This document shows, piece after piece, positions 26,440 through 34,662 of a stretch of DNA of 64,000 nt (position 1 is the first letter of the stretch; every line of letters begins with the position of its first letter). Both the position numbers and the translations under genes were made by a program. The notes under the pieces are model-generated. The model worked only from the letters and a program-made list of their open reading frames with translations, ran no database searches and was not told where the DNA came from. The DNA lies in assembly GCA_963807735.1 (NCBI GenBank), contig CAWEDI010000051.1:4796-68795 (forward strand). The letters are read 5' to 3'. This DNA comes from Roseiarcus sp963807735. Its GTDB lineage: Bacteria; Pseudomonadota; Alphaproteobacteria; Rhizobiales; Beijerinckiaceae.

Positions 26440-29016
26440 TTACCCGCTCCGTTGCGGGTTGCGCGCGCTCTCCATGCCGGCCGCCAGCGTGCGTGCGGTG
26501 TACGGCTTGCGCACCACGGGCACGTCGTGAAACTTCTGCGGGATCATCCGGCTGTCGCCATAACCGGTGGCGAAGACGAACGGTACCCCCAGTTCGCGTA
26601 GGCGCTCGGCGACGGATAGGGATGTCGTGCGACCGAGATTGACGTCGAGCACCGCGACATCAGGCGTCAGCCGCGCCAGGATGCGCTCGGCCTCCGTGGT
26701 TGTGGCGGCGATCAGCACCTCGGACGCGCCGCTCTCCCTCAGCAATTGCTCCGCGTTGAGCGCGATGACGAATTGGTCTTCGACCAGCAGCACGCACTGC
26801 TCGGCGAGCGGCCGGTCGCGTTCCGTCCTTCGCTCCTCGGCTTCGGCGGGTGGGCTCGCCTGCTGCGAGCGGTCCTCGAAGAATCGGGCCGGGATCAGGA
26901 ATCGCGCCCGCAAACCCTCGGGCGGATACTCGATCTCGCTCTCCCCGCCGAGATCGAAAGGCACGCTGCGCCGGATCAGGGACGCGCCGAACCCCGTGCG
27001 CTCGGGCGGTATGAGCGGCGGTCCGCCAGTCTCGCGCCACAGCATTTCGCAATCGCCGCTCGGCGTCACCTTCCAGGACACGTCGAGCCGTCCGGAAGGC
27101 GTGACCAGGGCGCCGTACTTGGCGGCGTTGGTCGCCATCTCGTGCAGCACCAGCGCCAGCACGGAATAGGCGCGTGCGTCGAGAACGAGTTGAGGTCCGG
27201 CGATATGCACGTCGCGGCCGTGGTAGGGGCCGAGTTCGGCGAGCGCCAGCGCGGTGAGGTGGCCGCCGCCGTCGCTGCGCACGATCTGATCGTGGGCGTT
27301 GGCAAGGGCGATGATGCGACCCTTCAACGCCGCCGCATAGGCGCTGACCTCGCGGCCCTGGCCGGCGTCCTGACTGACAAGCGCTTTGATGAGCGCCAGG
27401 ATGTTCTTGACGCGGTGGTTGAGCTCCTCGTTGAGCGTCTTCTGCCGCACGTCGGCCTCGCGGCGTTCGCGCGCCAGCACCTCAGAGTGCCGCATCATGA
27501 TTTCGAGCAGTTGCACGCGAGCCGCTTCCGCGGTCTGCCGATCGGTCACCGTCCACGGCGCCGATTGTTCGCGCACTGTCTCCTTCCAGATCTCGAAGCT
27601 CTTGCGGGGCGAAAGCCGGTCGCCGCTCGGACCGGTCCTGTAGACCTTGTTGGGGTCGCCGCCCCAGTTGAGGGTCTCGACCTGTTCGCGGCGGAAAAAC
27701 AACAGATAGTCGCGCGGCAGTTGCGACAGCGGAACCGCCAGTACGCCCGAAGCCTCGGCGGCGTAACTTGCGGCGCCGGCGAATTCGCGCGCCAGGGCGT
27801 GCGTCGACCAGACCCGGCCGGTGGCCCGCTCCCGAACGAAGGCGCCGAACGCAGCGACCTGATCGGCCGGCGGGGTCGCGCCATGGGCGCGCCAATCGCC
27901 GTCGATGTAGATGGCGACGCCGTCGCTCGGGATCAGGACGTTGAGCGAAGGCAGGCGGTTGCGCAGAAAATCTGCGACATTGGTCTCGGCCGAGGTTTCG
28001 CTGACGATCCGGTCGAGCGCTTCGCGGGCGCGCGTCGCGGCCGACAGCGCCTCGGCGCGCTCGAACGCCTCGACACGCAGCGAGAACACTTCGGCGAACA
28101 TCTCCGTCGCCACGCGCTGCGCCAGCGTCAGCGCCTTCGGCTCGTAATGATGGCAGGCGATCAGGCCCCATAGCGCGCCGTTGACGATGATCGACACCGA
28201 CATCGACGCCGCCACGCCCATGTTGCGCAGATATTCCAAATGGATCGGCGAGACACTGCGCAGATGGGCGTAGGACAGGTCGAGCGCCGCGCCGCTGGCG
28301 TCGAGTAGCGGCTCGATCGCGACGCCGCAATCGTGGGCGTCGTTGATGACGCGGATGGTGTTGCGCAGGTACAGCACCCGAGCCTGCTGCGGAATGTCGC
28401 CCGCCGGGAAATGCTGGCCAGAGAAGCTTTCGAGATCGCCGCGCTTGTCCTCCGCGATCACCTTGCCGGCGCCATCCTCGGCGAATCGGTAGACCATTAC
28501 GCGGTCGTAGCCGAGAATCGCGCGCATGAGCCGAGGCGTGATGACGAACAGGTCGTTGAGCTTGGCGCAGGATTGCGTGCGCGAGATGAGGTTGCGGGCG
28601 ATGTCGAGCGCCCCGTATTCGGCGACGGCCGCGGGCTCGAACTCGATGATCGCCTGTCCGGCATGCGTGTGGACGCTGACGTCGAACGCGCCGCTGCGCC
28701 CGTCCAAACGCCGGTTGAACAACAGACCGGGCCGGCGCGGATCCCGCGCCTTGCTGAGCGCGTTGCGCAGCTCGTGGGCGAGCGTCTCGCCGACGAGGCT
28801 CGTGAACGCGGCGCCGTTCAACGTTTGCGGGTCGGTCTCCAAGATCGCAGGGGCGTTGACGGAGTGACGTCGAACCGACTCCATCGTTGCGTCGCACGCG
28901 ACCAGACACCCATGCGACTGCACCGCGCCGGGAATGTGGATCGGCTCGCGATCGCAATTGGTGATGTCAACCTTGTCCGCCAACCCTTGGACTCCGACCC
29001 CGCGGCGAATCGCCAC
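26440..29016 (-). CDS. Bacteriophytochrome hybrid HWE histidine kinase with receiver domain
   Basis: An 858-residue red/far-red photoreceptor. Cys21 in ITNCDREPIHIPG is the biliverdin attachment site of bacteriophytochromes, in a PAS domain. The GAF domain carries HFPAGDIPQQAR near residue 207, a variant of the usual PASDIP with the key Asp kept. A PHY domain with SPRKSFEIWKE follows. The kinase is of the HWE class: phospho-acceptor His534 in LNHRVKN, HEMATNAAKYGAL, and the class-defining LWRETGGPP. The C-terminal receiver has the phospho-acceptor Asp791 (LDVNLG) and a late VRKPY. The start is GTG. No haem oxygenase or response regulator is adjacent, so chromophore supply and output are encoded elsewhere. 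Confidence 0.94.
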   Translation of the reverse strand: MAIRRGVGVQGLADKVDITNCDREPIHIPGAVQSHGCLVACDATMESVRRHSVNAPAILETDPQTLNGAAFTSLVGETLAHELRNALSKARDPRRPGLLFNRRLDGRSGAFDVSVHTHAGQAIIEFEPAAVAEYGALDIARNLISRTQSCAKLNDLFVITPRLMRAILGYDRVMVYRFAEDGAGKVIAEDKRGDLESFSGQHFPAGDIPQQARVLYLRNTIRVINDAHDCGVAIEPLLDASGAALDLSYAHLRSVSPIHLEYLRNMGVAASMSVSIIVNGALWGLIACHHYEPKALTLAQRVATEMFAEVFSLRVEAFERAEALSAATRAREALDRIVSETSAETNVADFLRNRLPSLNVLIPSDGVAIYIDGDWRAHGATPPADQVAAFGAFVRERATGRVWSTHALAREFAGAASYAAEASGVLAVPLSQLPRDYLLFFRREQVETLNWGGDPNKVYRTGPSGDRLSPRKSFEIWKETVREQSAPWTVTDRQTAEAARVQLLEIMMRHSEVLARERREADVRQKTLNEELNHRVKNILALIKALVSQDAGQGREVSAYAAALKGRIIALANAHDQIVRSDGGGHLTALALAELGPYHGRDVHIAGPQLVLDARAYSVLALVLHEMATNAAKYGALVTPSGRLDVSWKVTPSGDCEMLWRETGGPPLIPPERTGFGASLIRRSVPFDLGGESEIEYPPEGLRARFLIPARFFEDRSQQASPPAEAEERRTERDRPLAEQCVLLVEDQFVIALNAEQLLRESGASEVLIAATTTEAERILARLTPDVAVLDVNLGRTTSLSVAERLRELGVPFVFATGYGDSRMIPQKFHDVPVVRKPYTARTLAAGMESARNPQRSG

Positions 29017-29329
29017 GATACAACCTAACGCGCGAACGCGCCGTCCGGCGCCGTCGCCAAATTCTCTAGAGCGCGCAACTTAAAGAGCGAGCGAATTCCG
29101 CAAATCGACACGTTCGAAACTGCGCATACCGCCGGGCTTTCGGATACACGGCGCCGGCGCGCAAGCCAGCGTCGCCGTCAATCGCAGGTTTCTGTTATCA
29201 ATTCTCGGCGAACCGGCGCGAGGCGAACGCCGCCACAAAACCTAAACGCACGCCTTCCCGCCGGGTTCCGGGCGCGCTCGAGCGCTGCTCCCCCTTGCGG
29301 GCGGCCGGCGGCTCGTTCATCACCGGGGC
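29017..29329. other. 313-bp intergenic region with no gene seen
   Basis: Between the bacteriophytochrome and the divergent aminotransferase gene. It probably holds promoters for both. There are AT-richer patches near 29060-29110, but no convincing -35/-10 pair, RNA gene or repeat copy was found. Confidence 0.5.
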
Positions 29330-30508
29330 ATGCAGCAAACCCCCGAACCCGATTGGCGCGCTCTGATCCGCCCCGCCGCCAGCGCGATCGAAACCAGCGG
29401 CATTGTCGAGGTGTTCGACTACGGTCGCCATATCCAGGGGCTCATCCCGTTGTGGGTGGGGGAGGGCGATCTGCCGACCCCTCGCTTCATCGTCGACGCC
29501 GCCAAGGCTTCGCTCGATCGCGGCGAGACATTCTACACCTACCAGTCCGGCGTCCCCGAACTCCGGGCGGCGATTTCGCGCTACATGACCGCCCACTACG
29601 GCGACGGCCTGTCGCCCGAACGGTTTTTCGTCACCATCGGCGGCATGCACGCGCTCGACATCGCCGTGAAGCTGACGGTGGGACCCGGCGACGAGGCGCT
29701 CGTGCTCGCGCCCGCATGGCCGAATTTCGGCGGCGCGCTGGCGACGAACGGCGCGCGACCGGTGTTCGTCGAGCTCGAAGCCGGGCCATCATGGCGGCTC
29801 GACCCGGAGCGGCTGGGTGCGGCGGTCACGCCTGCGACCCGCGCGATCCTATTCAATTCGCCCGCCAATCCGACCGGCTATGTCGCCAGCCGCGAGGAGA
29901 TCGTCGCGGTGCTCGACATCGCCCGCCGCCGTGGCCTGTGGATCATCGCCGACGAGATCTACGGCCGCCTGGTCTATGGCGACAAGCGCGCGGCGTCATT
30001 TCACGACGTGATGACGTCGGATGACAAGATCCTGTTCGTGCAGACGTTCTCCAAGAACTGGGCGATGACAGGCTGGCGCATCGGCTGGCTCGAAGCGCCG
30101 CCGGCGTTGCAGCCGGTGATCGAAAATCTCGTGCAATATTCGACCTCCGGCGTGCCGGTGCCGGCGCAACGCGCCGCGACCGCGGCGATCACCGACGGCG
30201 AGCCGTTCCTCGCGGAAAGTGTCGCTCGGCTGGCGCGCTGCCGGGACATTATGGTTGAGGGGCTCGCTTCGACGGGCCGCGTGGAATGCGCGACGCCCGA
30301 AGGCGCGTTCTATCTGTTCCCCAAATTCGCCGGTCATGACGATACGCGGCGCCTGGCGTTCCGGCTGATCGATGAGGCGGGGGTCGGCGCCGCGCCGGGC
30401 TATGCTTTCGGACCCGGCGGGGCCGGGCGTTTGCGGCTTTGCTTCGCGCGGTCGCCGGAGATCGTCACCGAGGCGACGCGGCGGCTGGCGGCGTGGCTCG
30501 CGCGCTGA
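29330..30508 (+). CDS. PLP-dependent aminotransferase, class I/II
   Basis: A 392-residue fold-type I aminotransferase of the aspartate/aromatic group. The pyridoxal phosphate lysine is Lys242 in QTFSKNWAMTGWRIGW. Other family landmarks are ETFYTYQSGVPELR near residue 65, NSPANPTGY near residue 179, IADEIYGRLVY near residue 205, and GGAGRLRLCFA near the C-terminus with the carboxylate-binding Arg. The donor and acceptor cannot be set by eye. The following AbrB-family gene overlaps it by 16 bp, which suggests co-transcription but no shared pathway. Confidence 0.88.
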   Translation: MQQTPEPDWRALIRPAASAIETSGIVEVFDYGRHIQGLIPLWVGEGDLPTPRFIVDAAKASLDRGETFYTYQSGVPELRAAISRYMTAHYGDGLSPERFFVTIGGMHALDIAVKLTVGPGDEALVLAPAWPNFGGALATNGARPVFVELEAGPSWRLDPERLGAAVTPATRAILFNSPANPTGYVASREEIVAVLDIARRRGLWIIADEIYGRLVYGDKRAASFHDVMTSDDKILFVQTFSKNWAMTGWRIGWLEAPPALQPVIENLVQYSTSGVPVPAQRAATAAITDGEPFLAESVARLARCRDIMVEGLASTGRVECATPEGAFYLFPKFAGHDDTRRLAFRLIDEAGVGAAPGYAFGPGGAGRLRLCFARSPEIVTEATRRLAAWLAR

Positions 30509-31521
30509 GGTCCGACGCGCGGGCGTTGGCGGCGACGGGATTGGCGGCGGTCGCGGGGGGCGCGGTGGTCGGGGGGCTGGGCGCCCCGGCGGGCTGGCTC
30601 TCCGGCGCGATGATCGGCGTGGCGGGGCTTTCGGCGTTCGGGTTAGCGGCGCCGCTGCCGAAGTTGATGCAGCGGCTGACCGTTTTGCTCGCCGGCGTCG
30701 GGATGGGGTCGGGGCTGTCGCCCGCCACTTTGCATACTTTGGGGCGCTACCCGCTGTCGCTGGCGTTGATGGCCGTCGCGGTGACGGCGATGACGGCGGC
30801 CTCGTACGCGACGCTGATGCGGGCAAAGGGCTTCACGCGCCCGACGGCCTTCTATAGCGCGGTGCCCGGGGCGCTTTCCTATGTGTTTCTCGTCGCCTCG
30901 GGCTCGGGCGCGGACCTCGCCCGCGTCGCGGTCATTCAGGTCTTCCGCATCTTCGTGCTGATGGCGATCGTGCCGATGGTGGCGCGCCTCGGAGTCGGCG
31001 CCGCAAGCCTCCGCTTCGCCGCCGATCCCGTCGCCGTCACTGCGGCGCTGTTGCTGGCGGCGGGCGGGCTCGGCGCGGGGTTCGAACGGTGGGGCGTCGC
31101 CAATGGACCGCTTTACGCCGGCATTCTGGTCTCGGCGGCGGCGCATGGGACCGGCTGGGCGCCGGGGAGGCTCGCGCCGTGGCTGCAGATCGCCGCGCAA
31201 ACGCTGGTCGGCGCCTGGGTCGGCTCGCGGTTCATCGGTTTCGATTGGCGGTTGCTGCGCGAATTGCTGTTCGCCGCGACGACTTCGTTTCTGACCGCCT
31301 TTACGGTCGCCGCCGCGTTCTCGGCCGCCGCCGTCGTCGTGACCGGGGCGCCGTTCGCCGATGCGCTCGCCGCCTTCGCGCCCGGCGGCCTTGAGGCGAT
31401 GACGATGATGGCGTTCGCGCTCGGCCTCGATCCGCTGTTCGTCGGCGCGCATCATATCGCGCGCTTCCTGTTCATCAGCTTGGCGTTGCCGTGGGTTGCG
31501 CGCCGGCTGAAGCCGTTGTGA
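30493..31521 (+). CDS. AbrB-family membrane protein
   Basis: A 342-residue inner-membrane protein with about ten hydrophobic segments, arranged as the duplicated AbrB repeat (family often mislabelled ammonia monooxygenase). Supporting blocks are GAPAGWLSGAMIGVAGLSAFG near residue 26 (in part) with its counterpart NGPLYAGILVSAAAHG near residue 200, and the conserved FYSAVPGALS near residue 124 mirrored by AFAPGGLEAMTMMA near residue 294. Transport function is presumed but unproven. The GTG start overlaps the aminotransferase; a later start near codon 7-10 is possible. Confidence 0.8.
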   Translation: MARALRSDARALAATGLAAVAGGAVVGGLGAPAGWLSGAMIGVAGLSAFGLAAPLPKLMQRLTVLLAGVGMGSGLSPATLHTLGRYPLSLALMAVAVTAMTAASYATLMRAKGFTRPTAFYSAVPGALSYVFLVASGSGADLARVAVIQVFRIFVLMAIVPMVARLGVGAASLRFAADPVAVTAALLLAAGGLGAGFERWGVANGPLYAGILVSAAAHGTGWAPGRLAPWLQIAAQTLVGAWVGSRFIGFDWRLLRELLFAATTSFLTAFTVAAAFSAAAVVVTGAPFADALAAFAPGGLEAMTMMAFALGLDPLFVGAHHIARFLFISLALPWVARRLKPL

Positions 31522-31571
31522 CGCATTTGCGTCGGCTTGGCGAAAAATGCGGCGCACGGCCGCCGGCGTGT

Positions 31572-31600
31572 TGACACGGCCACCGCTGCGTACCAGATTG
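31572..31600 (+). promoter_or_regulatory. Candidate promoter of infC
   Basis: A perfect ttgaca at 31572-31577 followed after 17 bases by cagatt at 31595-31600, a weak -10. This would give a leader of about 75 bases before infC. A second ttgaca at 31644 lies too close to the Shine-Dalgarno sequence to serve. Confidence 0.4.
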
Positions 31601-31681
31601 GCCGACTAACTTCGCAGACCCCGTCTGCGAAGATGGTTGTGTTTTGACAGTTAATTTGTTCAACGAATACAGGAGAGGCCC

Positions 31682-32221
31682 ATTCGTCGTCCCATGAAGT
31701 CCACCGCCGCGCCGGAGAAAGGCGGCCCGCGCGTCAACCGAGACATCCGAGCCGTTCAGGTACAGCTTATCGACGGCGAAGGACAGAATAAGGGGGTCGT
31801 CAACCTGGCCGACGCGCAGCGTCTCGCCGAGGAATCGGGGCTCGATCTTGTCGAGATCGTCCCGAACGCCACGCCTCCCGTCTGCAAGATTCTCGATTTC
31901 GGAAAATACCGCTTTCTTGAGCAGAAGAAATCGGCCGAGCAGCGCAAGCGTCAAAAGATCGTCGAAATCAAGGAGATCAAGCTTCGCCCCGGCATCGACG
32001 ACCACGATTATGAAGTCAAGATGCGCTCGGTGTTCCGCTTCTTCGAGGAAGGCGACAAGGTCAAGGTGACTTTGCGCTTCCGCGGCCGTGAAATGGCGCA
32101 TCAGGACATCGGCTACCGTCTGTTGCAGAAGGTGAAGAGCGAGACCGCCGAGGTGGCGAAGGTCGAGGCCGAACCGCTCATGGAAGGGCGGCAAATGGTG
32201 ATGGTGCTCGCGCCAAAGTGA
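31682..32221 (+). CDS. infC: Translation initiation factor IF-3, probable ATT start
   Basis: Binds the 30S subunit, prevents premature 50S joining and checks start-codon and initiator tRNA pairing. N-domain motifs include GPRVNRDIRAVQVQLID and LDLVEIVPNATPPVCKI; the C-domain has KEIKLRPGIDDHDYEVK and VTLRFRGREMAHQDIG. I place the start at ATT 31682 rather than the in-frame ATG at 31694. Reasons: ggag of a strong aggagagg lies 6 bases before ATT but too far from the ATG, and the ATT start restores the N-terminal MRRP-type sequence seen in other alphaproteobacterial IF-3 proteins. Rare ATT/ATC starts are the known basis of IF-3 autoregulation. Product 179 residues. rpmI and rplT do not follow. 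Confidence 0.92.
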   Translation: MRRPMKSTAAPEKGGPRVNRDIRAVQVQLIDGEGQNKGVVNLADAQRLAEESGLDLVEIVPNATPPVCKILDFGKYRFLEQKKSAEQRKRQKIVEIKEIKLRPGIDDHDYEVKMRSVFRFFEEGDKVKVTLRFRGREMAHQDIGYRLLQKVKSETAEVAKVEAEPLMEGRQMVMVLAPK

Positions 32222-32256
32222 TCCTCCGCCTTTGCTTGGACAAGTTTCCGCGTTAA

Positions 32257-32274
32257 GCGCTGGCATGCCAGCGC
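32257..32274 (+). terminator. Palindrome downstream of infC, possible terminator
   Basis: A perfect 18-bp palindrome, gcgctggca and its complement, 36 bp past the infC stop. It could form a strong hairpin, but no T run follows, so factor-independent termination is doubtful; a DNA-binding site for the next gene is an alternative. Confidence 0.35.
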
Positions 32275-32331
32275 GGAGGCGCGCGCCGCTGCTTCGTCGT
32301 TTGCGCGAAGCAAGCTTCTTTCGAGGGTAGA

Positions 32332-33564
32332 ATGAGTCTCGCTGAACCTCTGAACGCGCCGGAGAGCGCGCGGCCGATCCTTGCGTCCGTGACGAAGCCT
32401 GTAACCGCGATCGGCATCCTTTTGGCCGCCAGCGCTTCGCACATGCTCAACGACATGATGCAGTCGCTGGCGCCCGCGCTCTACCCGGTGTTTCGCAGCG
32501 AATACTCGCTCACGTTTTTCCAGACTGGGCTGATCACCCTGGTGTTCCAGATCACCGCGTCGCTGCTGCAACCTGTCATCGGCATGGTGACCGACCGTCG
32601 GCCTGCGCCGCGCGCGTTGCCGTTCGCGATGGGCTTCACGATGTTGGGCCTTGTGCTGCTGGCCTTCTCGCGCAGCTATCCGATGCTGTTGGTCTCCGTC
32701 GCCTTCGTCGGCGTCGGCAGCGCGGTGTTCCACCCAGAAGCCTCGCGCGCGGCGCGCGCCGCGTCGGGCGGCCGCTATGGGTTCGCGCAGAGCCTGTTCC
32801 AGGTCGGCGGCAATTTCGGGCAGTCGCTGGGCCCGCTGATGGCGGCGTTCATCGTCGTGCCCGGCGGTCAGATCTCGGTCCTCGCTTTCACCGCGCTGGC
32901 GTTCGTGGCGATCCTGCTGCTCGTCCGCGTCGCGCAATGGCAAATCGCGCATGCAACCGTCGTCCGCAAGGTTTCGGCGCCGGTCGCCGGCGACCGGTTG
33001 CCGAGCGCGGTGGTTTGGCGCTCGATCGCGCTGCTCGTCGTGCTGCTGTTCTCGAAGACGTTCTATCTCGCCAGTATAAACAGCTATTACACGTTCTATC
33101 TGATTCAGACGTTCGATGTGTCCGTTCAGACCTCGCAGGTGTTGCTGTTCGTGTTCCTCGGCGCGGTCGCGGCGGGCACCTTCGCCGGCGGGCCCATTGG
33201 CGACTGGATCGGGCGCAAGTACGTAATCTGGGTGTCGATCCTCGGGGTGTTGCCGTTCACGCTGTTGTTGCCGCACCTCGGCCTTGTCGGCACGGTTATC
33301 GACTCGGTGGCGATCGGCTTGGTGCTATCGTCCGCCTTTTCGGCGATGGTCGTCTATGCGCAGGAGCTTGCGCCCGGCAATGTCGGGGCGATCGCGGGCC
33401 TGTTCTTCGGCCTGTCGTTCGGGCTCGGCGGGTTGGGCGCTGCGGCGCTGGGGCTGGTCGCCGACCACACGAGCCTTACGTTCGTGTACAAGATTTGCGC
33501 TTATTTGCCGGCGATCGGTCTCTTGACGTACTTCCTGCCCGACGTGCGGCTGAAGCGCGGCTAG
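32332..33564 (+). CDS. MFS transporter, fosmidomycin-resistance (Fsr) type
   Basis: A 410-residue major facilitator with about 12 transmembrane segments. It resembles the Fsr family by the early ASASHMLNDMMQSLAPALYPV (in part, near residue 30), the first-loop GMVTDRRPAPRALP, the block VGSAVFHPEASRAAR near residue 125, and the second-half GPIGDWIGRKYV near residue 285. E. coli Fsr exports fosmidomycin; natural substrates of relatives are unknown. It stands alone downstream of infC. The ATG lies after a gagggt Shine-Dalgarno-like sequence. Confidence 0.88.
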   Translation: MSLAEPLNAPESARPILASVTKPVTAIGILLAASASHMLNDMMQSLAPALYPVFRSEYSLTFFQTGLITLVFQITASLLQPVIGMVTDRRPAPRALPFAMGFTMLGLVLLAFSRSYPMLLVSVAFVGVGSAVFHPEASRAARAASGGRYGFAQSLFQVGGNFGQSLGPLMAAFIVVPGGQISVLAFTALAFVAILLLVRVAQWQIAHATVVRKVSAPVAGDRLPSAVVWRSIALLVVLLFSKTFYLASINSYYTFYLIQTFDVSVQTSQVLLFVFLGAVAAGTFAGGPIGDWIGRKYVIWVSILGVLPFTLLLPHLGLVGTVIDSVAIGLVLSSAFSAMVVYAQELAPGNVGAIAGLFFGLSFGLGGLGAAALGLVADHTSLTFVYKICAYLPAIGLLTYFLPDVRLKRG

Positions 33565-33712
33565 GCGGCTCGTTCCACCAACCCCTCGGTGTCGCGCAAA
33601 TTCAAGTTCGCGCGACAGCCGTTTGCGAATCCTCAAAGTGTTTTGCCTGCTGATCGACATGAGTCTGCCGATCGATTCTGGATGACGACGACAATAGCGG
33701 GCGCCGGCGCCT

Positions 33713-34156
33713 TCACCACACGAGAGTGATGACGCCGTAGGCCGTGGCTGAGCGGATGTTCTTGACTAGAAAATGCGCGTAATCCACCACCTTCAGATCG
33801 ACAGTTTCAAAGCCGTCGCAATAAACGATATGAGTGCCCGCGGTCTGGCTGGCTCCATGAACCACCGCGCCCGAGGCAAAGTCCACGCCAGCCCAAATGA
33901 GATCGTCATTCGTCTGGAGGTTTCGAATTATCGTGACCTGCCCGACGCCGGAAAAGCCGGGTGAATTTTGCGTGCAAGTCAACGACACCGGCGTATTCAC
34001 CGCTGGCACCGCAAACGAAGCCGAAGACGCTCCGGCCGCAAGATTGTAGTTGAATTGTATTTCATCGGCCCGCGCCCCGGCGAAAACACCCGTTACGCCC
34101 GCCAAGATGACAAATAACGCAGGAAAAATAGAGCTGGATCTGGCTTTGTAAGTCAT
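33713..34156 (-). CDS. Small secreted protein of unknown function
   Basis: A 147-residue exported protein. The signal peptide runs to about residue 30 (SIFPALFVILAGVTGVFAGARA). The mature part is rich in small residues and beta-formers, with two cysteines (SLTCTQ and VYCDGF) that may pair. I recognise no family. A ggaggga Shine-Dalgarno lies just before the ATG. GC content is visibly lower than in its neighbours, and so is that of the following 190 bp, which could indicate a transferred or fast-evolving gene. Confidence 0.65.
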   Translation of the reverse strand: MTYKARSSSIFPALFVILAGVTGVFAGARADEIQFNYNLAAGASSASFAVPAVNTPVSLTCTQNSPGFSGVGQVTIIRNLQTNDDLIWAGVDFASGAVVHGASQTAGTHIVYCDGFETVDLKVVDYAHFLVKNIRSATAYGVITLVW

Positions 34157-34348
34157 GAGGGTCCCTCCAACAGATGCGTCGAGACGTTCTCAGCCGCGCC
34201 TCGGCGCCGCGCGTTAGGGTTAACCAAACGTCGGATCGAGCGAATAGAAAAAATGGGCCTAAATTGAACAGATTTCCGGCGTAATGACCCTTCGCGCTTT
34301 CGGGGTGAAGAGGTTCACCACGAAGGCGCGAAAGGAAGCACAAAGCCA

Positions 34349-34651
34349 CTAATGCGTGGTCAGGCTTCGCAGCAGGCGCCAGGTATAAATCCCGGTATCG
34401 TGCCCGTCGTTGAAGCCGATCCGGACTGCGTAGTTCCCGACCTGCTCGACTTCGACGATCGCTAGCGGCTGACCGGGCGGCGGCGATTTACGGTTCTTGT
34501 CGGCGCTGGGGCTGGCGTCGCGCAGGCGCTCGGCAGTGATCGAGCCGATCATCCCGTCGTCGAACGTCACCTTGAACAGCGCGCCATTGTTCTGCACGCG
34601 CAGCTCCTCCGGCCAGGGCTCTCCCGGCGCCAGCGGCGAAGGCTCGCTCAT
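34349..34651 (-). CDS. DUF971 protein
   Basis: A 100-residue protein of the DUF971 family, equivalent to the N-terminal domain of gamma-butyrobetaine hydroxylase. Motifs are PWPEELRVQNNGALFKVTFDDG near the start (in part), and NYAVRIGFNDGHDTGIYTWRLL near the end (in part), both typical. In many bacteria this gene sits beside an Mrp/ApbC ATPase, as here (11 bp downstream of it on the same strand), which hints at a role in iron-sulfur cluster handling, unproven. Confidence 0.87.
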   Translation of the reverse strand: MSEPSPLAPGEPWPEELRVQNNGALFKVTFDDGMIGSITAERLRDASPSADKNRKSPPPGQPLAIVEVEQVGNYAVRIGFNDGHDTGIYTWRLLRSLTTH

Positions 34652-34662
34652 GTCCTCCTCCC

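Noticed and set aside
26746..28173. A 475-codon open frame antisense to the bacteriophytochrome
   Set aside because: No motif, and the sense strand is intact with all photoreceptor and kinase residues.
31644..31670. ttgaca with a following gaatac as infC promoter
   Set aside because: The spacing is only 15 bases, and the start point would fall in the ribosome-binding site.
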